Shown here in pieces: positions 15,420 through 24,626 of a DNA stretch of 64,000 nt. Origin of the DNA: Lachnospiraceae bacterium UBA5899 (GTDB taxonomy: Bacteria > Bacillota > Clostridia > Lachnospirales > Lachnospiraceae); assembly GCA_002432425.1 (NCBI GenBank), contig DJEL01000043.1, forward strand, positions 44,945 through 108,944, in the 5' to 3' direction. Made by a program: the position numbers and the translations under genes. Positions within the stretch are counted from its first letter, which is position 1. Each line of letters starts with the position of its first letter. A model generated the notes under the pieces. The model was given only the letters and a program-made list of their open reading frames with translations. It had not been told where the DNA came from and searched no databases.

Positions 15420-18086
15420 ATGAGCAAAGAATTGGCAAAGACCTATGACCCGAAGGGTATAGAAGACAGACTGTACCAGAAGTGGCTGGATAAAAAATAC
15501 TTCCATGCAGAAGTAGACCACAGAAAAACCCCGTTTACCATTGTAATTCCGCCCCCAAATATCACGGGACAGCTTCACATGGGACATGCACTGGACAACA
15601 CCATGCAGGATATTCTTATCCGTTTTAAGAGAATGCAGGGATACAATGCCCTCTGGCAGCCCGGCACGGACCATGCTTCCATCGCAACGGAAGTAAAGAT
15701 TATCGAAAAGTTAAAAGAGCAGGGCATTGACAAGCATGACCTGGGCAGAGAAAAGTTCTTAGAGAGAGCCTGGGAATGGAAAAAAGAATACGGCGGCAGA
15801 ATTATTTCCCAGCTTAAAAAATTAGGTTCATCCTGCGACTGGGACAGAGAACGTTTCACCATGGACGAAGGCTGCAACAAAGCCGTAACGGAAGTGTTCT
15901 GCAAGATGCATGAAAAAGGATGGATTTACAAGGGAGCCCGCATCATCAACTGGTGTCCCGTATGTAACACTTCCATTTCCGATGCGGAAGTAGAATACGA
16001 AGAGCAGGCAGGCCATTTCTGGCACATCAAATATCCGCTCATTGAGGAAGACGGCAGTGTAAGCACTAAGGAATTTCTGGAATTTGCGACCACCCGTCCC
16101 GAGACTATGTTAGGTGATACGGCGGTAGCGGTTAATCCTGACGACGACAGATACAAGTCCATCATCGGCAGAAAGGTGCTTCTTCCTATTGTAAACCGTG
16201 AAATTCCCATTATAGCAGACAGCTACGTTGACATGGAATTCGGAACCGGCGTAGTAAAGATTACCCCGGCGCACGACCCCAACGACTTTGAAGTAGGAAA
16301 GCGTCATAACCTGCCGGTTATCAACATTATGAATGACGATGCCACCATCAACAAGAACGGCGGTAAGTTTGAAGGCATGGACCGTTATGAGGCAAGAAAA
16401 GCCATCGTGGAAGAACTGGACAAGATGGGACTTTTGGTTCGTATCGAAGATTACTCCCACAACGTAGGTACCCACGACAGATGTAAGACCACCATTGAGC
16501 CGCTGGTAAAAGAGCAGTGGTTTGTCAAGATGGATGAGCTTATTAAGCCCGCAGTAGAAGCCGTAAAGAACGGCGACATCAAGCTTATTCCCAAGCGTAT
16601 GGAAAAGACCTACTTTAACTGGACGGACAATATCCGCGACTGGTGTATCAGCCGTCAGCTCTGGTGGGGACACAGAATTCCCGCTTATTACTGCGACGAA
16701 TGTGGTGAGGTAGTGGTAGCAAAGAAGATGCCCGAGGTCTGCCCGAAGTGCGGCTGCACCCATTTCACCCAGGACCCGGATACCTTGGATACCTGGTTCT
16801 CCTCCGCATTGTGGCCCTTCTCTACCTTAGGCTGGCCGGAACAGACAGAAGATTTGAAGTATTTCTATCCCACGGACGTACTGGTAACCGGATACGATAT
16901 TATTTTCTTCTGGGTTATTCGTATGATTTTCTCCGGCTACGAGCAGATGGGTGAAAGACCGTTCAAGACCGTATTGTTCCACGGGCTTGTCAGAGACAGC
17001 CAGGGCAGAAAGATGTCCAAGTCCTTAGGAAACGGTATCGACCCGCTGGAAATCATCGACCAGTACGGCGCAGACGCTCTTCGTCTGACCTTGATTACCG
17101 GCAATGCGCCCGGCAACGATATGCGTTTCTACTATGAAAAAGTAGAAGCAAACCGCAACTTTGCAAACAAAGTATGGAACGCTTCCCGATTCATTATGAT
17201 GAATATGGAAGGCAAGGAAATTACCGTACCGGCAGTTTCCGAATTAGAGCCCGTTGACAAGTGGATTTTGTCCAAGTGCAACACTCTGGTAAAAGATGTA
17301 ACCGAAAATATGGAAAACTTTGACCTGGGTATTGCCGTTCAGAAGGTTTATGATTTCATCTGGGATGAATTCTGCGACTGGTACATTGAAATGGTAAAAC
17401 CGAGACTGTATAATTCCGACGATGCCAAGAGCCAGAACGCAGCCCTTTACACCTTAAAGAGCGTGCTCATTGACGCACTGAAGCTTCTGCATCCGTATAT
17501 GCCGTTCATTACCGAGGAAATTTTCTGCACCCTGCAATCCGAAGAAGAGTCCATCATGATTTCCAAGTGGCCGGAATACAGCGAAGACAAGAACTATCCG
17601 AAGGAAGAAAAGGATATCGAAATCATTAAGGAAGCAGTCAGAGGCATCCGTAACATCCGTACCGAAATGAATGTGGCTCCTTCCAAAAAAGCAACGGTAT
17701 ACGTTGTCAGCGAAGACGAGGGCATCCGCAGCACCTTTGAAGAAGGAAAGCTGTTCTTCGCCACCCTGTCCTATGCATCCGATGTACTGGTACAGAAGGA
17801 CAAGACCGGCATTGCGGACGACGCGGTTTCCGTTATGATTGCGGGCGCGGCTCTTTACATTCCGTTTGCGGAACTGGTTGACATTCAGGCGGAAATCGAA
17901 CGTCTGGAAAAAGAAGAGAAGCGTCTTGCCGGCGAAATTGCCCGTTGCGAAGGCATGTTAAAGAATGAAAAATTCATTTCCAAGGCGCCGGAAGCAAAGG
18001 TAGCCGAGGAAAAAGAAAAGCTTGCCAAGTATACGAACCTGGCAGAACAGGTAAAGGCAAGACTGGCACAGCTCAAGGCAATGTAG
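15420..18086 (+). CDS. valS: Valyl-tRNA synthetase
   Basis: An 888-residue class I synthetase of normal length. The HIGH motif appears as HMGH within PPPNITGQLHMGHALDN (about residues 42-58); the KMSKS loop is KMSKSLGN (about 530). The editing (CP1) domain carries TTRPETMLGDTAVAVNP and GTGVVKITPAHDPNDFEVG. A zinc-type CDECGE...CPKCGC pair is present near 430. The C-terminal 65 residues form the coiled-coil arm typical of ValRS. Preceded by a T-box leader, it should be induced on valine starvation. folC follows closely, as in many Firmicutes. Confidence 0.98.
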   Translation: MSKELAKTYDPKGIEDRLYQKWLDKKYFHAEVDHRKTPFTIVIPPPNITGQLHMGHALDNTMQDILIRFKRMQGYNALWQPGTDHASIATEVKIIEKLKEQGIDKHDLGREKFLERAWEWKKEYGGRIISQLKKLGSSCDWDRERFTMDEGCNKAVTEVFCKMHEKGWIYKGARIINWCPVCNTSISDAEVEYEEQAGHFWHIKYPLIEEDGSVSTKEFLEFATTRPETMLGDTAVAVNPDDDRYKSIIGRKVLLPIVNREIPIIADSYVDMEFGTGVVKITPAHDPNDFEVGKRHNLPVINIMNDDATINKNGGKFEGMDRYEARKAIVEELDKMGLLVRIEDYSHNVGTHDRCKTTIEPLVKEQWFVKMDELIKPAVEAVKNGDIKLIPKRMEKTYFNWTDNIRDWCISRQLWWGHRIPAYYCDECGEVVVAKKMPEVCPKCGCTHFTQDPDTLDTWFSSALWPFSTLGWPEQTEDLKYFYPTDVLVTGYDIIFFWVIRMIFSGYEQMGERPFKTVLFHGLVRDSQGRKMSKSLGNGIDPLEIIDQYGADALRLTLITGNAPGNDMRFYYEKVEANRNFANKVWNASRFIMMNMEGKEITVPAVSELEPVDKWILSKCNTLVKDVTENMENFDLGIAVQKVYDFIWDEFCDWYIEMVKPRLYNSDDAKSQNAALYTLKSVLIDALKLLHPYMPFITEEIFCTLQSEEESIMISKWPEYSEDKNYPKEEKDIEIIKEAVRGIRNIRTEMNVAPSKKATVYVVSEDEGIRSTFEEGKLFFATLSYASDVLVQKDKTGIADDAVSVMIAGAALYIPFAELVDIQAEIERLEKEEKRLAGEIARCEGMLKNEKFISKAPEAKVAEEKEKLAKYTNLAEQVKARLAQLKAM

Positions 18087-18142
18087 GAAAAAAGGCAGAA
18101 GGTATGCCGGAAACGGCAACGTCACTGACCGGAGGAGTATCC

Positions 18143-19441
18143 ATGGAAAAGAAAAGCATAGAAACCTATGACGAAGCAGTGGAATATCTCTTGAATATAC
18201 CGAAATTCAGCAAAAAGAACACCCTGGCAGATACCGGGGTGTTCTTGCGGTGTCTGGGAAACCCGGAAAAGGACAGGAACATCATCCATGTGGCGGGCAC
18301 CAACGGCAAGGGCAGTGTCTGCGCCTATATGGACGCGGTGCTCACCGGAATGGGACACCGGGTCTGCCGGTTTATTTCCCCCCATCTGGTGGATATCCGG
18401 GAGCGGTTTCTCATAGAGGGGAAAATGGTGGAAAAAGAAGATTTCCTGCGTGCGTTTCTTAAAGTTTACGAAAAACTACCCGGAGACATGTACGCGGAAG
18501 CCGGGTATCATCCTTCCTTTTTTGAATACCTGTTCTTTATGGCGATGGTCCTGTTTTCCCGGACGGACTGCGATTACTGGATTTTAGAAACGGGACTGGG
18601 AGGCAGGCTGGATGCCACCAATGCCGTGACGGAAAAAAGCCTTACGGTCATTACCCATATGGGGCTGGACCACACGGAATATCTGGGAGATACCATAGAA
18701 AAAATTGCAGGGGAAAAGGCGGGCATTTTTAAGAAGGATGTACCCGCGGTGTGCTGGGAGACTTCCCCGTCTGTAAGGGAAGTTCTGACAAAGTGTGCGG
18801 AAAATGTGCAAAATCCGGCTTTTTTTGTGTCGAAATGCGACTATGAGTTCTTGAAGAAAGACAATAAAAGCATTGATTTTTCTTTTCATTCCCTTTATTA
18901 TAATAGTGTTAGACTTTGTGTCCATACAGAAGCTGCATACCAGATGGAAAATGTCACGTTAGCGTTGCGGGCTCTGGAGGTTCTGCTCGGAAAAGAGCTT
19001 ACACCGGAAGCCATGCAAAAAGGAGTGGCAAAAGCAGTCTGGGAAGGCCGCATGGAGGAAGTGCTCCCCGGTATTTTTGCGGACGGCGCACACAATCCCG
19101 ACGGCATCCGGGCTTTCCTGGAGTCGGTTGCAAGGGACGGAGCGGCACAGAGATATTTGTTTTTCGGGGTAGTGAAGGACAAAGACTACACGGAAATGGT
19201 GAAAGAGCTTACGGACAGCCGCCTGTTTACGGAGATATCCGTCGTACAGATACAGAGTGGCAGAGCCCTTTCCGCACAGAGCATAGCAGAAACTTTTAAA
19301 ACGTATACAGAGAGAAACATTGGGGAATACCATTCCGTAGAGGAAGCATTAGAGGCGGCAGAAAAACTGGCGGGAGAACAAACCAGGGTTTATTTTGCAG
19401 GTTCCCTTTACCTTGTGGGAGAGATAAAAGCGTTGTTGTAA
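18143..19441 (+). CDS. folC: Folylpolyglutamate/dihydrofolate synthase
   Basis: A 432-residue Mur-ligase-fold enzyme that adds glutamate to folates (and to dihydropteroate). Marks: IIHVAGTNGKGSVCAYM (P-loop), FISPHLVDIRERF, DYWILETGLGGRLDATNAV, ITHMGLDHTEYLGDTIEKIAGEKAGIFK and FADGAHNPDGIRAF. I used ATG 18143 because GGAGGAG lies 8 bp upstream; the frame is open to 18104 without a ribosome site. It follows valS by 56 bp and probably shares its T-box-controlled transcript. Length and motifs are complete. Confidence 0.95.
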   Translation: MEKKSIETYDEAVEYLLNIPKFSKKNTLADTGVFLRCLGNPEKDRNIIHVAGTNGKGSVCAYMDAVLTGMGHRVCRFISPHLVDIRERFLIEGKMVEKEDFLRAFLKVYEKLPGDMYAEAGYHPSFFEYLFFMAMVLFSRTDCDYWILETGLGGRLDATNAVTEKSLTVITHMGLDHTEYLGDTIEKIAGEKAGIFKKDVPAVCWETSPSVREVLTKCAENVQNPAFFVSKCDYEFLKKDNKSIDFSFHSLYYNSVRLCVHTEAAYQMENVTLALRALEVLLGKELTPEAMQKGVAKAVWEGRMEEVLPGIFADGAHNPDGIRAFLESVARDGAAQRYLFFGVVKDKDYTEMVKELTDSRLFTEISVVQIQSGRALSAQSIAETFKTYTERNIGEYHSVEEALEAAEKLAGEQTRVYFAGSLYLVGEIKALL

Positions 19442-19458
19442 GAAAGGCATGGTTTACT

Positions 19459-19605
19459 ATGATTAACTTTGAAGAGGAACTGAAAAAGTTTCATCCCAGC
19501 CTTGAAGTAGAAGATGCAGAAGAGGCGATTTACAATCAGGACATCACCGACATGGCGGATATTCTGGTGAAAATGTTGCAGGAAACCAAGACAGAAGAAA
19601 AGTAA
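19459..19605 (+). CDS. Small acidic protein, 48 residues
   Basis: ATG 19459 to TAA 19605 encodes 48 residues starting MINFEEELKKFHPSLEVEDAE. The composition is acidic and helical, with no cysteine and no membrane segment. AGAAAGG lies about 12 bp upstream. It sits between folC and the TPR gene with 17 and 14 bp gaps, so it is part of the operon. Tiny proteins of this kind recur in this position in related genomes as I recall, but none has a known role. Confidence 0.65.
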   Translation: MINFEEELKKFHPSLEVEDAEEAIYNQDITDMADILVKMLQETKTEEK

Positions 19606-19619
19606 AAGAGGAAGGTAGC

Positions 19620-21026
19620 ATGAGGTGTTATAACTGTGGCTGCCGTTTGTCCGAACAGGATTTCTGCACGAATTGCGGTGCGGATGTCACGCTGTACAAA
19701 AAGATTATGCGCGTTTCCAATATGTATTATAACGAAGGATTGGAAAAGGCCGGGGTCAGGGATTTGACCGGTGCGGTGACAAGCTTACGGCAGAGTTTAA
19801 AATTCAATAAAAATAACGTAGAAGCCCGGAACCTTCTGGGACTGGTCTATTTTGAAATGGGCGAAGTGGTGGCGGCATTAAGCGAATGGGTCATCAGCAA
19901 AAATCTCCGTCCCCAGAAAAATATCGCAGATACTTACATTGAGATGGTGCAGAGCAATGCATCCCGTCTGGAAACCATCAATCAGACCATAAAGAAATAC
20001 AATCAGGCGCTTGCCTATTGTATGCAGGACAGCAAGGATTTAGCACGCATCCAGTTAAAAAAGGTGCTTTCCTTAAATCCCAAATTCGTAAGAGCGCATC
20101 AGCTTTTGGCACTGCTTTACATTGACATGGAGCAGTGGGACAAGGCTAAGAGGGAGCTGGAAAAATGCCTGAAAATCGACGCCGGCAGCACACAGACGCT
20201 TCGTTATTTAAAGGAAGTGGAAAGCATGCTGCAGCCGGACGAAAACGGCAAATCTCCCATGAAGCGCAAGAATGATGAGGCAGTGCGCTACCAGAGCGAC
20301 AACGAAATCATCATTCAGCCCTTAAATGTAAGAGAGCAGAAAAGCACCGGCTGGCACACCTTTTTATATGTAGCCATCGGTCTGGTGCTGGGTGTGGCGA
20401 CCATGTATTTCCTTATTCTGCCGTCTTCCGTGGCAGCGGAACGGGAAAAGGCACAGGAACAGGTGCGGAGCATCGGGGAGCAGCTTGATACCAAGACCTC
20501 CACGATTACCACCATGCAGCAGCAGATTGACAGCCTGACCGAGGAAAATACCAAGCTCCGTACGGACTTAGAGGAGTACGTGGGCACGGACGGTACCTTA
20601 AAGACCGTGGATGAACTGCTTTTAGGTGCGGTGGAATACCTGACAACACAGGATGCCATGGCAACCGCTTCCCATATCGAAAATGTGCAGGAAGGTGTCA
20701 ACTTAGAGGATACCTCCGATGCCTTTAAGGCATTGTATCAGGCGCTGGTAGATAAAATCGGTCCGGAAGTAGCGCTGAATTACTACAATACGGGCAGTGA
20801 TTTCTATGATAAGAAGGATTACAAACAGGCGATTGACAATCTGACCAAGGCGGTAGAATATGACCCCACCAACGGCGATGCCATGAATGTACTTGCAAAT
20901 GCTTATAGATTTGATGGGCAGAATGAAAATGCCATTGCTTGCTACCGGAAAGTGATTGAACTTCTGCCCGGCACAGGAAGGGCAACAAGAGCACAAGGTT
21001 ATATTGACGATTTGAGCGCGGAATAA
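19620..21026 (+). CDS. Zinc-ribbon, TPR-repeat, single-pass membrane protein
   Basis: A 468-residue protein. The N-terminus is a zinc ribbon (CYNCG and CTNCG within the first 20 residues). TPR-like repeats follow at about 33-105 and 130-205 (AHQLLALLYIDMEQWDKAKRELEKCL). A membrane helix at about 245-268 precedes a coiled coil (AQEQVRSIGEQLDTKTSTITTM..., about 275-325) and two more C-terminal TPRs (KKDYKQAIDNLTKAVEYDPTNGDA). Orientation puts one TPR set in the cytosol and one outside. It may scaffold an envelope or division complex; this is not established. GAGGAAGG precedes the ATG, and a terminator follows. Confidence 0.78.
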   Translation: MRCYNCGCRLSEQDFCTNCGADVTLYKKIMRVSNMYYNEGLEKAGVRDLTGAVTSLRQSLKFNKNNVEARNLLGLVYFEMGEVVAALSEWVISKNLRPQKNIADTYIEMVQSNASRLETINQTIKKYNQALAYCMQDSKDLARIQLKKVLSLNPKFVRAHQLLALLYIDMEQWDKAKRELEKCLKIDAGSTQTLRYLKEVESMLQPDENGKSPMKRKNDEAVRYQSDNEIIIQPLNVREQKSTGWHTFLYVAIGLVLGVATMYFLILPSSVAAEREKAQEQVRSIGEQLDTKTSTITTMQQQIDSLTEENTKLRTDLEEYVGTDGTLKTVDELLLGAVEYLTTQDAMATASHIENVQEGVNLEDTSDAFKALYQALVDKIGPEVALNYYNTGSDFYDKKDYKQAIDNLTKAVEYDPTNGDAMNVLANAYRFDGQNENAIACYRKVIELLPGTGRATRAQGYIDDLSAE

Positions 21027-21080
21027 GCAGAAGTTATTGTTACGCGAGCAGCACAAAACACAGAAGAATATGACACACGA

Positions 21081-21117
21081 AAGAGAACTTATAGGATACG
21101 CTATAGGTTCTCTTTTT
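21081..21117 (+). terminator. Terminator between TPR gene and spoIIA operon
   Basis: AAGAGAACTTATAG (21081-21094) pairs with CTATAGGTTCTCTT (from 21101), one G-U pair, then TTTTTG. It isolates the sporulation operon, so the spoIIAA promoter must overlap or follow this hairpin. Confidence 0.82.
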
Positions 21118-21149
21118 GTATTTAAAATGAGGAAAGGAGCAAAGTTTTT

Positions 21150-21455
21150 ATGGAGGATTTTAAGGTCATTGATGATTATCTGTGTGTGAAGCTGCCGGAA
21201 GAAATTGACCATCACAAATCGGCTTACATCAGCGAAAATGCGGACAGGCTTATTCTGGCGGAACAGGTCAGCAACGTGGTATTTGATTTTGAGGATACCC
21301 GTTTTATGGACTCATCGGGAATCGGCGTTATTATGGGGAGATACCGCAAAATTTCCTGCTTCGGCGGGAAGGTTTTTGCCATCCATGCCGACAGGCAGAT
21401 TAAAAGAATACTTACCATGTCGGGACTGACACGCATCATAGAGATTATGGAGTAA
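21150..21455 (+). CDS. spoIIAA: Anti-sigma F factor antagonist SpoIIAA
   Basis: A 101-residue STAS-domain protein. VVFDFEDTRFMDSSGIGVIMGRYR carries the conserved DSSG in which the serine (about residue 56) is phosphorylated by SpoIIAB. Dephosphorylated SpoIIAA binds SpoIIAB and frees sigma F in the forespore. Gene order spoIIAA-spoIIAB-sigF follows directly. AAAGGAGC lies upstream of the ATG. Confidence 0.96.
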   Translation: MEDFKVIDDYLCVKLPEEIDHHKSAYISENADRLILAEQVSNVVFDFEDTRFMDSSGIGVIMGRYRKISCFGGKVFAIHADRQIKRILTMSGLTRIIEIME

Positions 21456-21468
21456 AAGGAGAAGAAAG

Positions 21469-22020
21469 ATGATTGAAATCAAACCGCAGGAAGTTTGCGA
21501 AAAGGCAGGAAAAGGGTTTATGAAAAATGAAATGTCCATGGAATTTGATGCCATATCCAACAATGAAAGCTTTGCCAGAGTGGCGGTGGCAGCCTTTGTC
21601 ACCCACTTAAATCCCACCCTGGAAGAATTGTCCGATATCAAGACCGCAGTATCCGAGGCGGTAACCAATGCCATTATCCACGGCTACGAAAACGTATATG
21701 GCTACGGCAGACACGGCGAGGTGCGGCCGGTGTGCTGTAAAATCCGGGACGGAAAGGTGTATCTGCGCTGCCGGATTGAGAACGGTGTTTTATACATAGA
21801 AGTGGAGGACAAGGGTGTCGGCATGGAAAATGTGGACAAGGCCATGGAACCCATGTACACATCCAAACCGGAACTGGAACGCTCCGGCATGGGATTTTCT
21901 TTCATGGAAGCCTTCATGGACGAGCTGGAGGTGGAAAGCACTCCGCTTGTGGGCACCATTGTGCGCATGAAGAAAAAGCTAAAATGCGGGGACTGGGTCA
22001 AAATGCCCGAGGAAGAATGA
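21469..22020 (+). CDS. spoIIAB: Anti-sigma F factor / kinase SpoIIAB
   Basis: A GHKL-fold serine kinase that holds sigma F inactive. Marks: SEAVTNAIIHGYEN (N box), EDKGVGMENVDKAMEP (G1), TSKPELERSGMGFSFME (G2) and GTIVRMKK. From 21469 it is 183 residues; the strong AAGGAG 7 bp upstream supports this start. However, homologues begin MKNEM, which is the in-frame ATG at 21520 (166 residues), also with GGAAAAGG ahead, so the first 17 residues may not be made. A stretch of about 18 residues (around YGRHGEVRPVCCKIRDG) is inserted between the N box and the next strand compared with Bacillus SpoIIAB. Confidence 0.94.
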   Translation: MIEIKPQEVCEKAGKGFMKNEMSMEFDAISNNESFARVAVAAFVTHLNPTLEELSDIKTAVSEAVTNAIIHGYENVYGYGRHGEVRPVCCKIRDGKVYLRCRIENGVLYIEVEDKGVGMENVDKAMEPMYTSKPELERSGMGFSFMEAFMDELEVESTPLVGTIVRMKKKLKCGDWVKMPEEE

Positions 22021-22086
22021 GAGAAAGGAAACTGTGCAGAATGGGATGCAGAGCAAAATGGATTGTGGGGGAGCGGGAATGAAATC

Positions 22087-22857
22087 ATGGAGGAACTGTC
22101 AGTATTAATAGAAAAATCACAGGCAGGGGATAAAGAGACAAGAAGTATACTGATAGAAAACAATTTGGGACTGGTGCATCACATCGTGAAACGATTTGCC
22201 GGAAGAGGGTATGAAACAGAGGATTTGTTCCAGATAGGCGTCATCGGACTCATGAAAGCCATTGATAAATTTGATTTGACCTACGATGTGAAATTTTCCA
22301 CCTATGCCGTTCCCATGATATTAGGGGAAATCAAACGCTTCCTTCGGGATGACGGCATGATAAAGGTAAGCCGCACCATCAAGGAAAACGGACTGAAGGT
22401 GCGAGTTGTTTCGGAAAATCTGATAAAGAAATTGGGCAGGGAGCCGCGCATTTCGGAGATTGCGGAAGAATCGGGGCTTTCGGAGGAAGAAATTACCGTG
22501 GCGCTGGAAGCGGGAGCCGAGGTGGAGTCCATCTACAAATCCGTCTACCAGAATGACGGGAGCGAAGTCTATCTGGTGGATAAGGTAGCGGGCAAAAACG
22601 GACAGAGCGCCACGGCATTTGTGGGCGGCACCGGAAACATTGCGGACACCGAAAAGGAAGCGCTGCTTAACCACCTGATGCTGAAACAGGTGTTGGAAAC
22701 GCTGGACGAAAAAGAAAAAAATCTCATTGAAATGCGCTATTTTCAGGACAAAACCCAGTCTGAGGTGGCGGCTTGCATGGGCATCAGCCAGGTGCAGGTG
22801 AGCCGTCTGGAGAAGAAAATTCTGTTTAAGATGCGGGGCTTTCTTAATTTTCTGTGA
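22087..22857 (+). CDS. sigF: Forespore sigma factor F
   Basis: A 256-residue sigma-70 family protein with regions 2, 3 and 4: LGLVHHIVKRFAGRGYETEDLFQIGVIGLMKAIDKFD (2.1-2.2), FSTYAVPMILGEIKRFLRDDG (2.3-2.4), REPRISEIAEESGLSEEEI (3) and DKTQSEVAACMGISQVQVSRLEKKI (4.2). This is the SigF/SigG type, and position after spoIIAB makes it SigF. I start at ATG 22087; an in-frame TTG at 22063 is open but unlikely. It directs early forespore genes. Confidence 0.96.
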   Translation: MEELSVLIEKSQAGDKETRSILIENNLGLVHHIVKRFAGRGYETEDLFQIGVIGLMKAIDKFDLTYDVKFSTYAVPMILGEIKRFLRDDGMIKVSRTIKENGLKVRVVSENLIKKLGREPRISEIAEESGLSEEEITVALEAGAEVESIYKSVYQNDGSEVYLVDKVAGKNGQSATAFVGGTGNIADTEKEALLNHLMLKQVLETLDEKEKNLIEMRYFQDKTQSEVAACMGISQVQVSRLEKKILFKMRGFLNFL

Positions 22858-22930
22858 ATCCGCATTCTTTCCACTTCACAAGAAAACGGAAGTGAGATAT
22901 ACTATAGAAAAACGAACCGTGGGAGGCTAC

Positions 22931-24013
22931 ATGAAACGAAAGAAAAAAGAATTGCTCTTTTATGTGATAACCATAGCGAGCTGCCTGATTGCCATGACAA
23001 TCGTGGTCATCGCGGCACTGCTTATTTACGATAAAATTATAGAAGACAAAGCGGCGGAAAAAGAACAGGAGCTGACACAGCAGGTAGCGGCGGATCCGGA
23101 AGTGGTAAGCTACAGCCAGGAGGAAGTGGATATGATGCTGGCGGATGCCATTGCCACCACGGAAAACTCCACGAGGCAGCAGGTTTCTTCCGAAATCCTT
23201 GACAGCCTGCAGGCATCGCTTGAGAGCGGCACCACCATGGTGGAGTCCCTGCGTCCGATTTACAAAGATAAAATCGTAGTGGTCAGCAATAAAGAATTCC
23301 ACTTTGTACCCATCGACAGAAGCTTAAAGCAGAGTACGCTTGTGCAGGAAAACCTGCAGGTGCTGGACAACGGAGAGCTGCAGTATGTGGAAAACGGGGA
23401 AGTGGTTTCCCACAAGGGAATTGATGTTTCCCGTTATCAGGGCACCATTGACTGGAAACAGGTGGCGGATTCCGGTGTGGAATTTGCTTTTGTAAGAGTC
23501 GGCGTCAGAGGTTACGGCACAGAGGGAAAGCTTACCCTCGATGAAAAGTACAAGGCGAATATCGAAGGCGCTTCCAAGGCGGGCATCAAGGTGGGCGTTT
23601 ATTTTTTCTCCCAGGCCATAACGGAAGAAGAAGCCAAAGAAGAAGCGGACCTTGTGTTAGATGCCATTGCCGGACTGAATGTGACCTACCCCATCGTTTA
23701 CGATGTGGAAAAAACCGGGGCAAAAGAAGGACGTATGAACCAGCTCACGGTGGAAGAACGCACCCAAATGGCGCATGTATTCATCGACCGCATTAGGGAA
23801 GCCGGCTATACGCCCATGATATACGCCAACATGGAAATGTGGAGCATCCTCATTAACATGTCGGAGTTTGAAGATGTGGATAAATGGTATGCTTATTATT
23901 CGCCCATTGTCTACTTCCCTTACGAATATGCCATCTGGCAGTATTCCGATACGGGCACCGTTCCCGGCATTACCGGCGAAGTAGATTTGAATATCAGTTT
24001 TAAAGAATGGTAA
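22931..24013 (+). CDS. Membrane-anchored GH25 lysozyme-like muramidase
   Basis: A 360-residue protein with a basic N-terminus and one membrane helix (about residues 8-33), a linker of about 130 residues, and a glycoside hydrolase family 25 domain from about 155: GIDVSRYQGTIDWKQVADSGVEFAFVRVG, the catalytic-strand DVEKTGAKEGRMNQL, and YEYAIWQYSDTGTVPGITGEVDLN. GH25 enzymes cut N-acetylmuramic acid bonds. GGGAGG supports ATG 22931. Its place 73 bp after sigF, with no terminator seen between, suggests it may be read with the sporulation operon, for instance for spore peptidoglycan work; that is inference. Confidence 0.88.
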   Translation: MKRKKKELLFYVITIASCLIAMTIVVIAALLIYDKIIEDKAAEKEQELTQQVAADPEVVSYSQEEVDMMLADAIATTENSTRQQVSSEILDSLQASLESGTTMVESLRPIYKDKIVVVSNKEFHFVPIDRSLKQSTLVQENLQVLDNGELQYVENGEVVSHKGIDVSRYQGTIDWKQVADSGVEFAFVRVGVRGYGTEGKLTLDEKYKANIEGASKAGIKVGVYFFSQAITEEEAKEEADLVLDAIAGLNVTYPIVYDVEKTGAKEGRMNQLTVEERTQMAHVFIDRIREAGYTPMIYANMEMWSILINMSEFEDVDKWYAYYSPIVYFPYEYAIWQYSDTGTVPGITGEVDLNISFKEW

Positions 24014-24017
24014 GGAT

Positions 24018-24506
24018 TTAAAATCCTTCTTTACGGCGCAGGAGACGAAGTTCCCTGCGCTTTTTTGCGCTTTCCCATTCCATCTGCTCGGCAGGGTCAT
24101 CCGGGTCTAAAATCAAAGGCGGCACTTCCGTGGGATGACCGTCCTCCCCCATGGAAACCATGACAAAATAAGCCCGGTTGATGGGATGCCGGCTGCCGTC
24201 CGGCTCTTCTTTATAAGTATCTACCCGCACTTCCATGGAGGTGTGTCCTACATAGGTAACCCGTCCAATCAGCACCAGCACATCATTTAAAAACGCACCT
24301 GCCTTGAACTGCAGGTTGTCAATGGCGGCAGTGGTCGCATTGTGTCCGCAGTGTCTGCGGGCAGTGGCGCCCGCCACTTCATCCACCCATTTCAAAAGCT
24401 GACCGCCGAACAGGCGCCCGAATCCGTTAATATCAGGGTATATTACAACACGAATCTGTTCGGTAACAGACTCCGCAACTTTCTTTCCCTCCATCTCATT
24501 CACCAT
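24018..24506 (-). CDS. Acyl-CoA thioesterase (hotdog fold)
   Basis: A 162-residue single-hotdog protein. YPDINGFGRLFGGQLLKWVDEVAGATARRHCG and DNLQFKAGAFLNDVLVLIGRVTYVGHTSMEVRVDTY are the acyl-CoA thioester hydrolase signature (YciA/BACH type), with the catalytic aspartate in WVDE. Start choice is unsure: ATG 24506 is one base from AAAGG, GTG 24503 and ATG 24494 are alternatives. It probably hydrolyses medium or long acyl-CoAs; substrate unknown. Confidence 0.87.
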   Translation of the reverse strand: MVNEMEGKKVAESVTEQIRVVIYPDINGFGRLFGGQLLKWVDEVAGATARRHCGHNATTAAIDNLQFKAGAFLNDVLVLIGRVTYVGHTSMEVRVDTYKEEPDGSRHPINRAYFVMVSMGEDGHPTEVPPLILDPDDPAEQMEWESAKKRRELRLLRRKEGF

Positions 24507-24626
24507 ACCTTTCTTTCAAAATCTGCCCATACTCCAATCATAGAATACACGCAAACACATAAAAATATTTTAGTACAGCGGGCGGAAATTTGCAAGGCAG
24601 GGAGGGAGCGGGAAACTAACAAAGAA

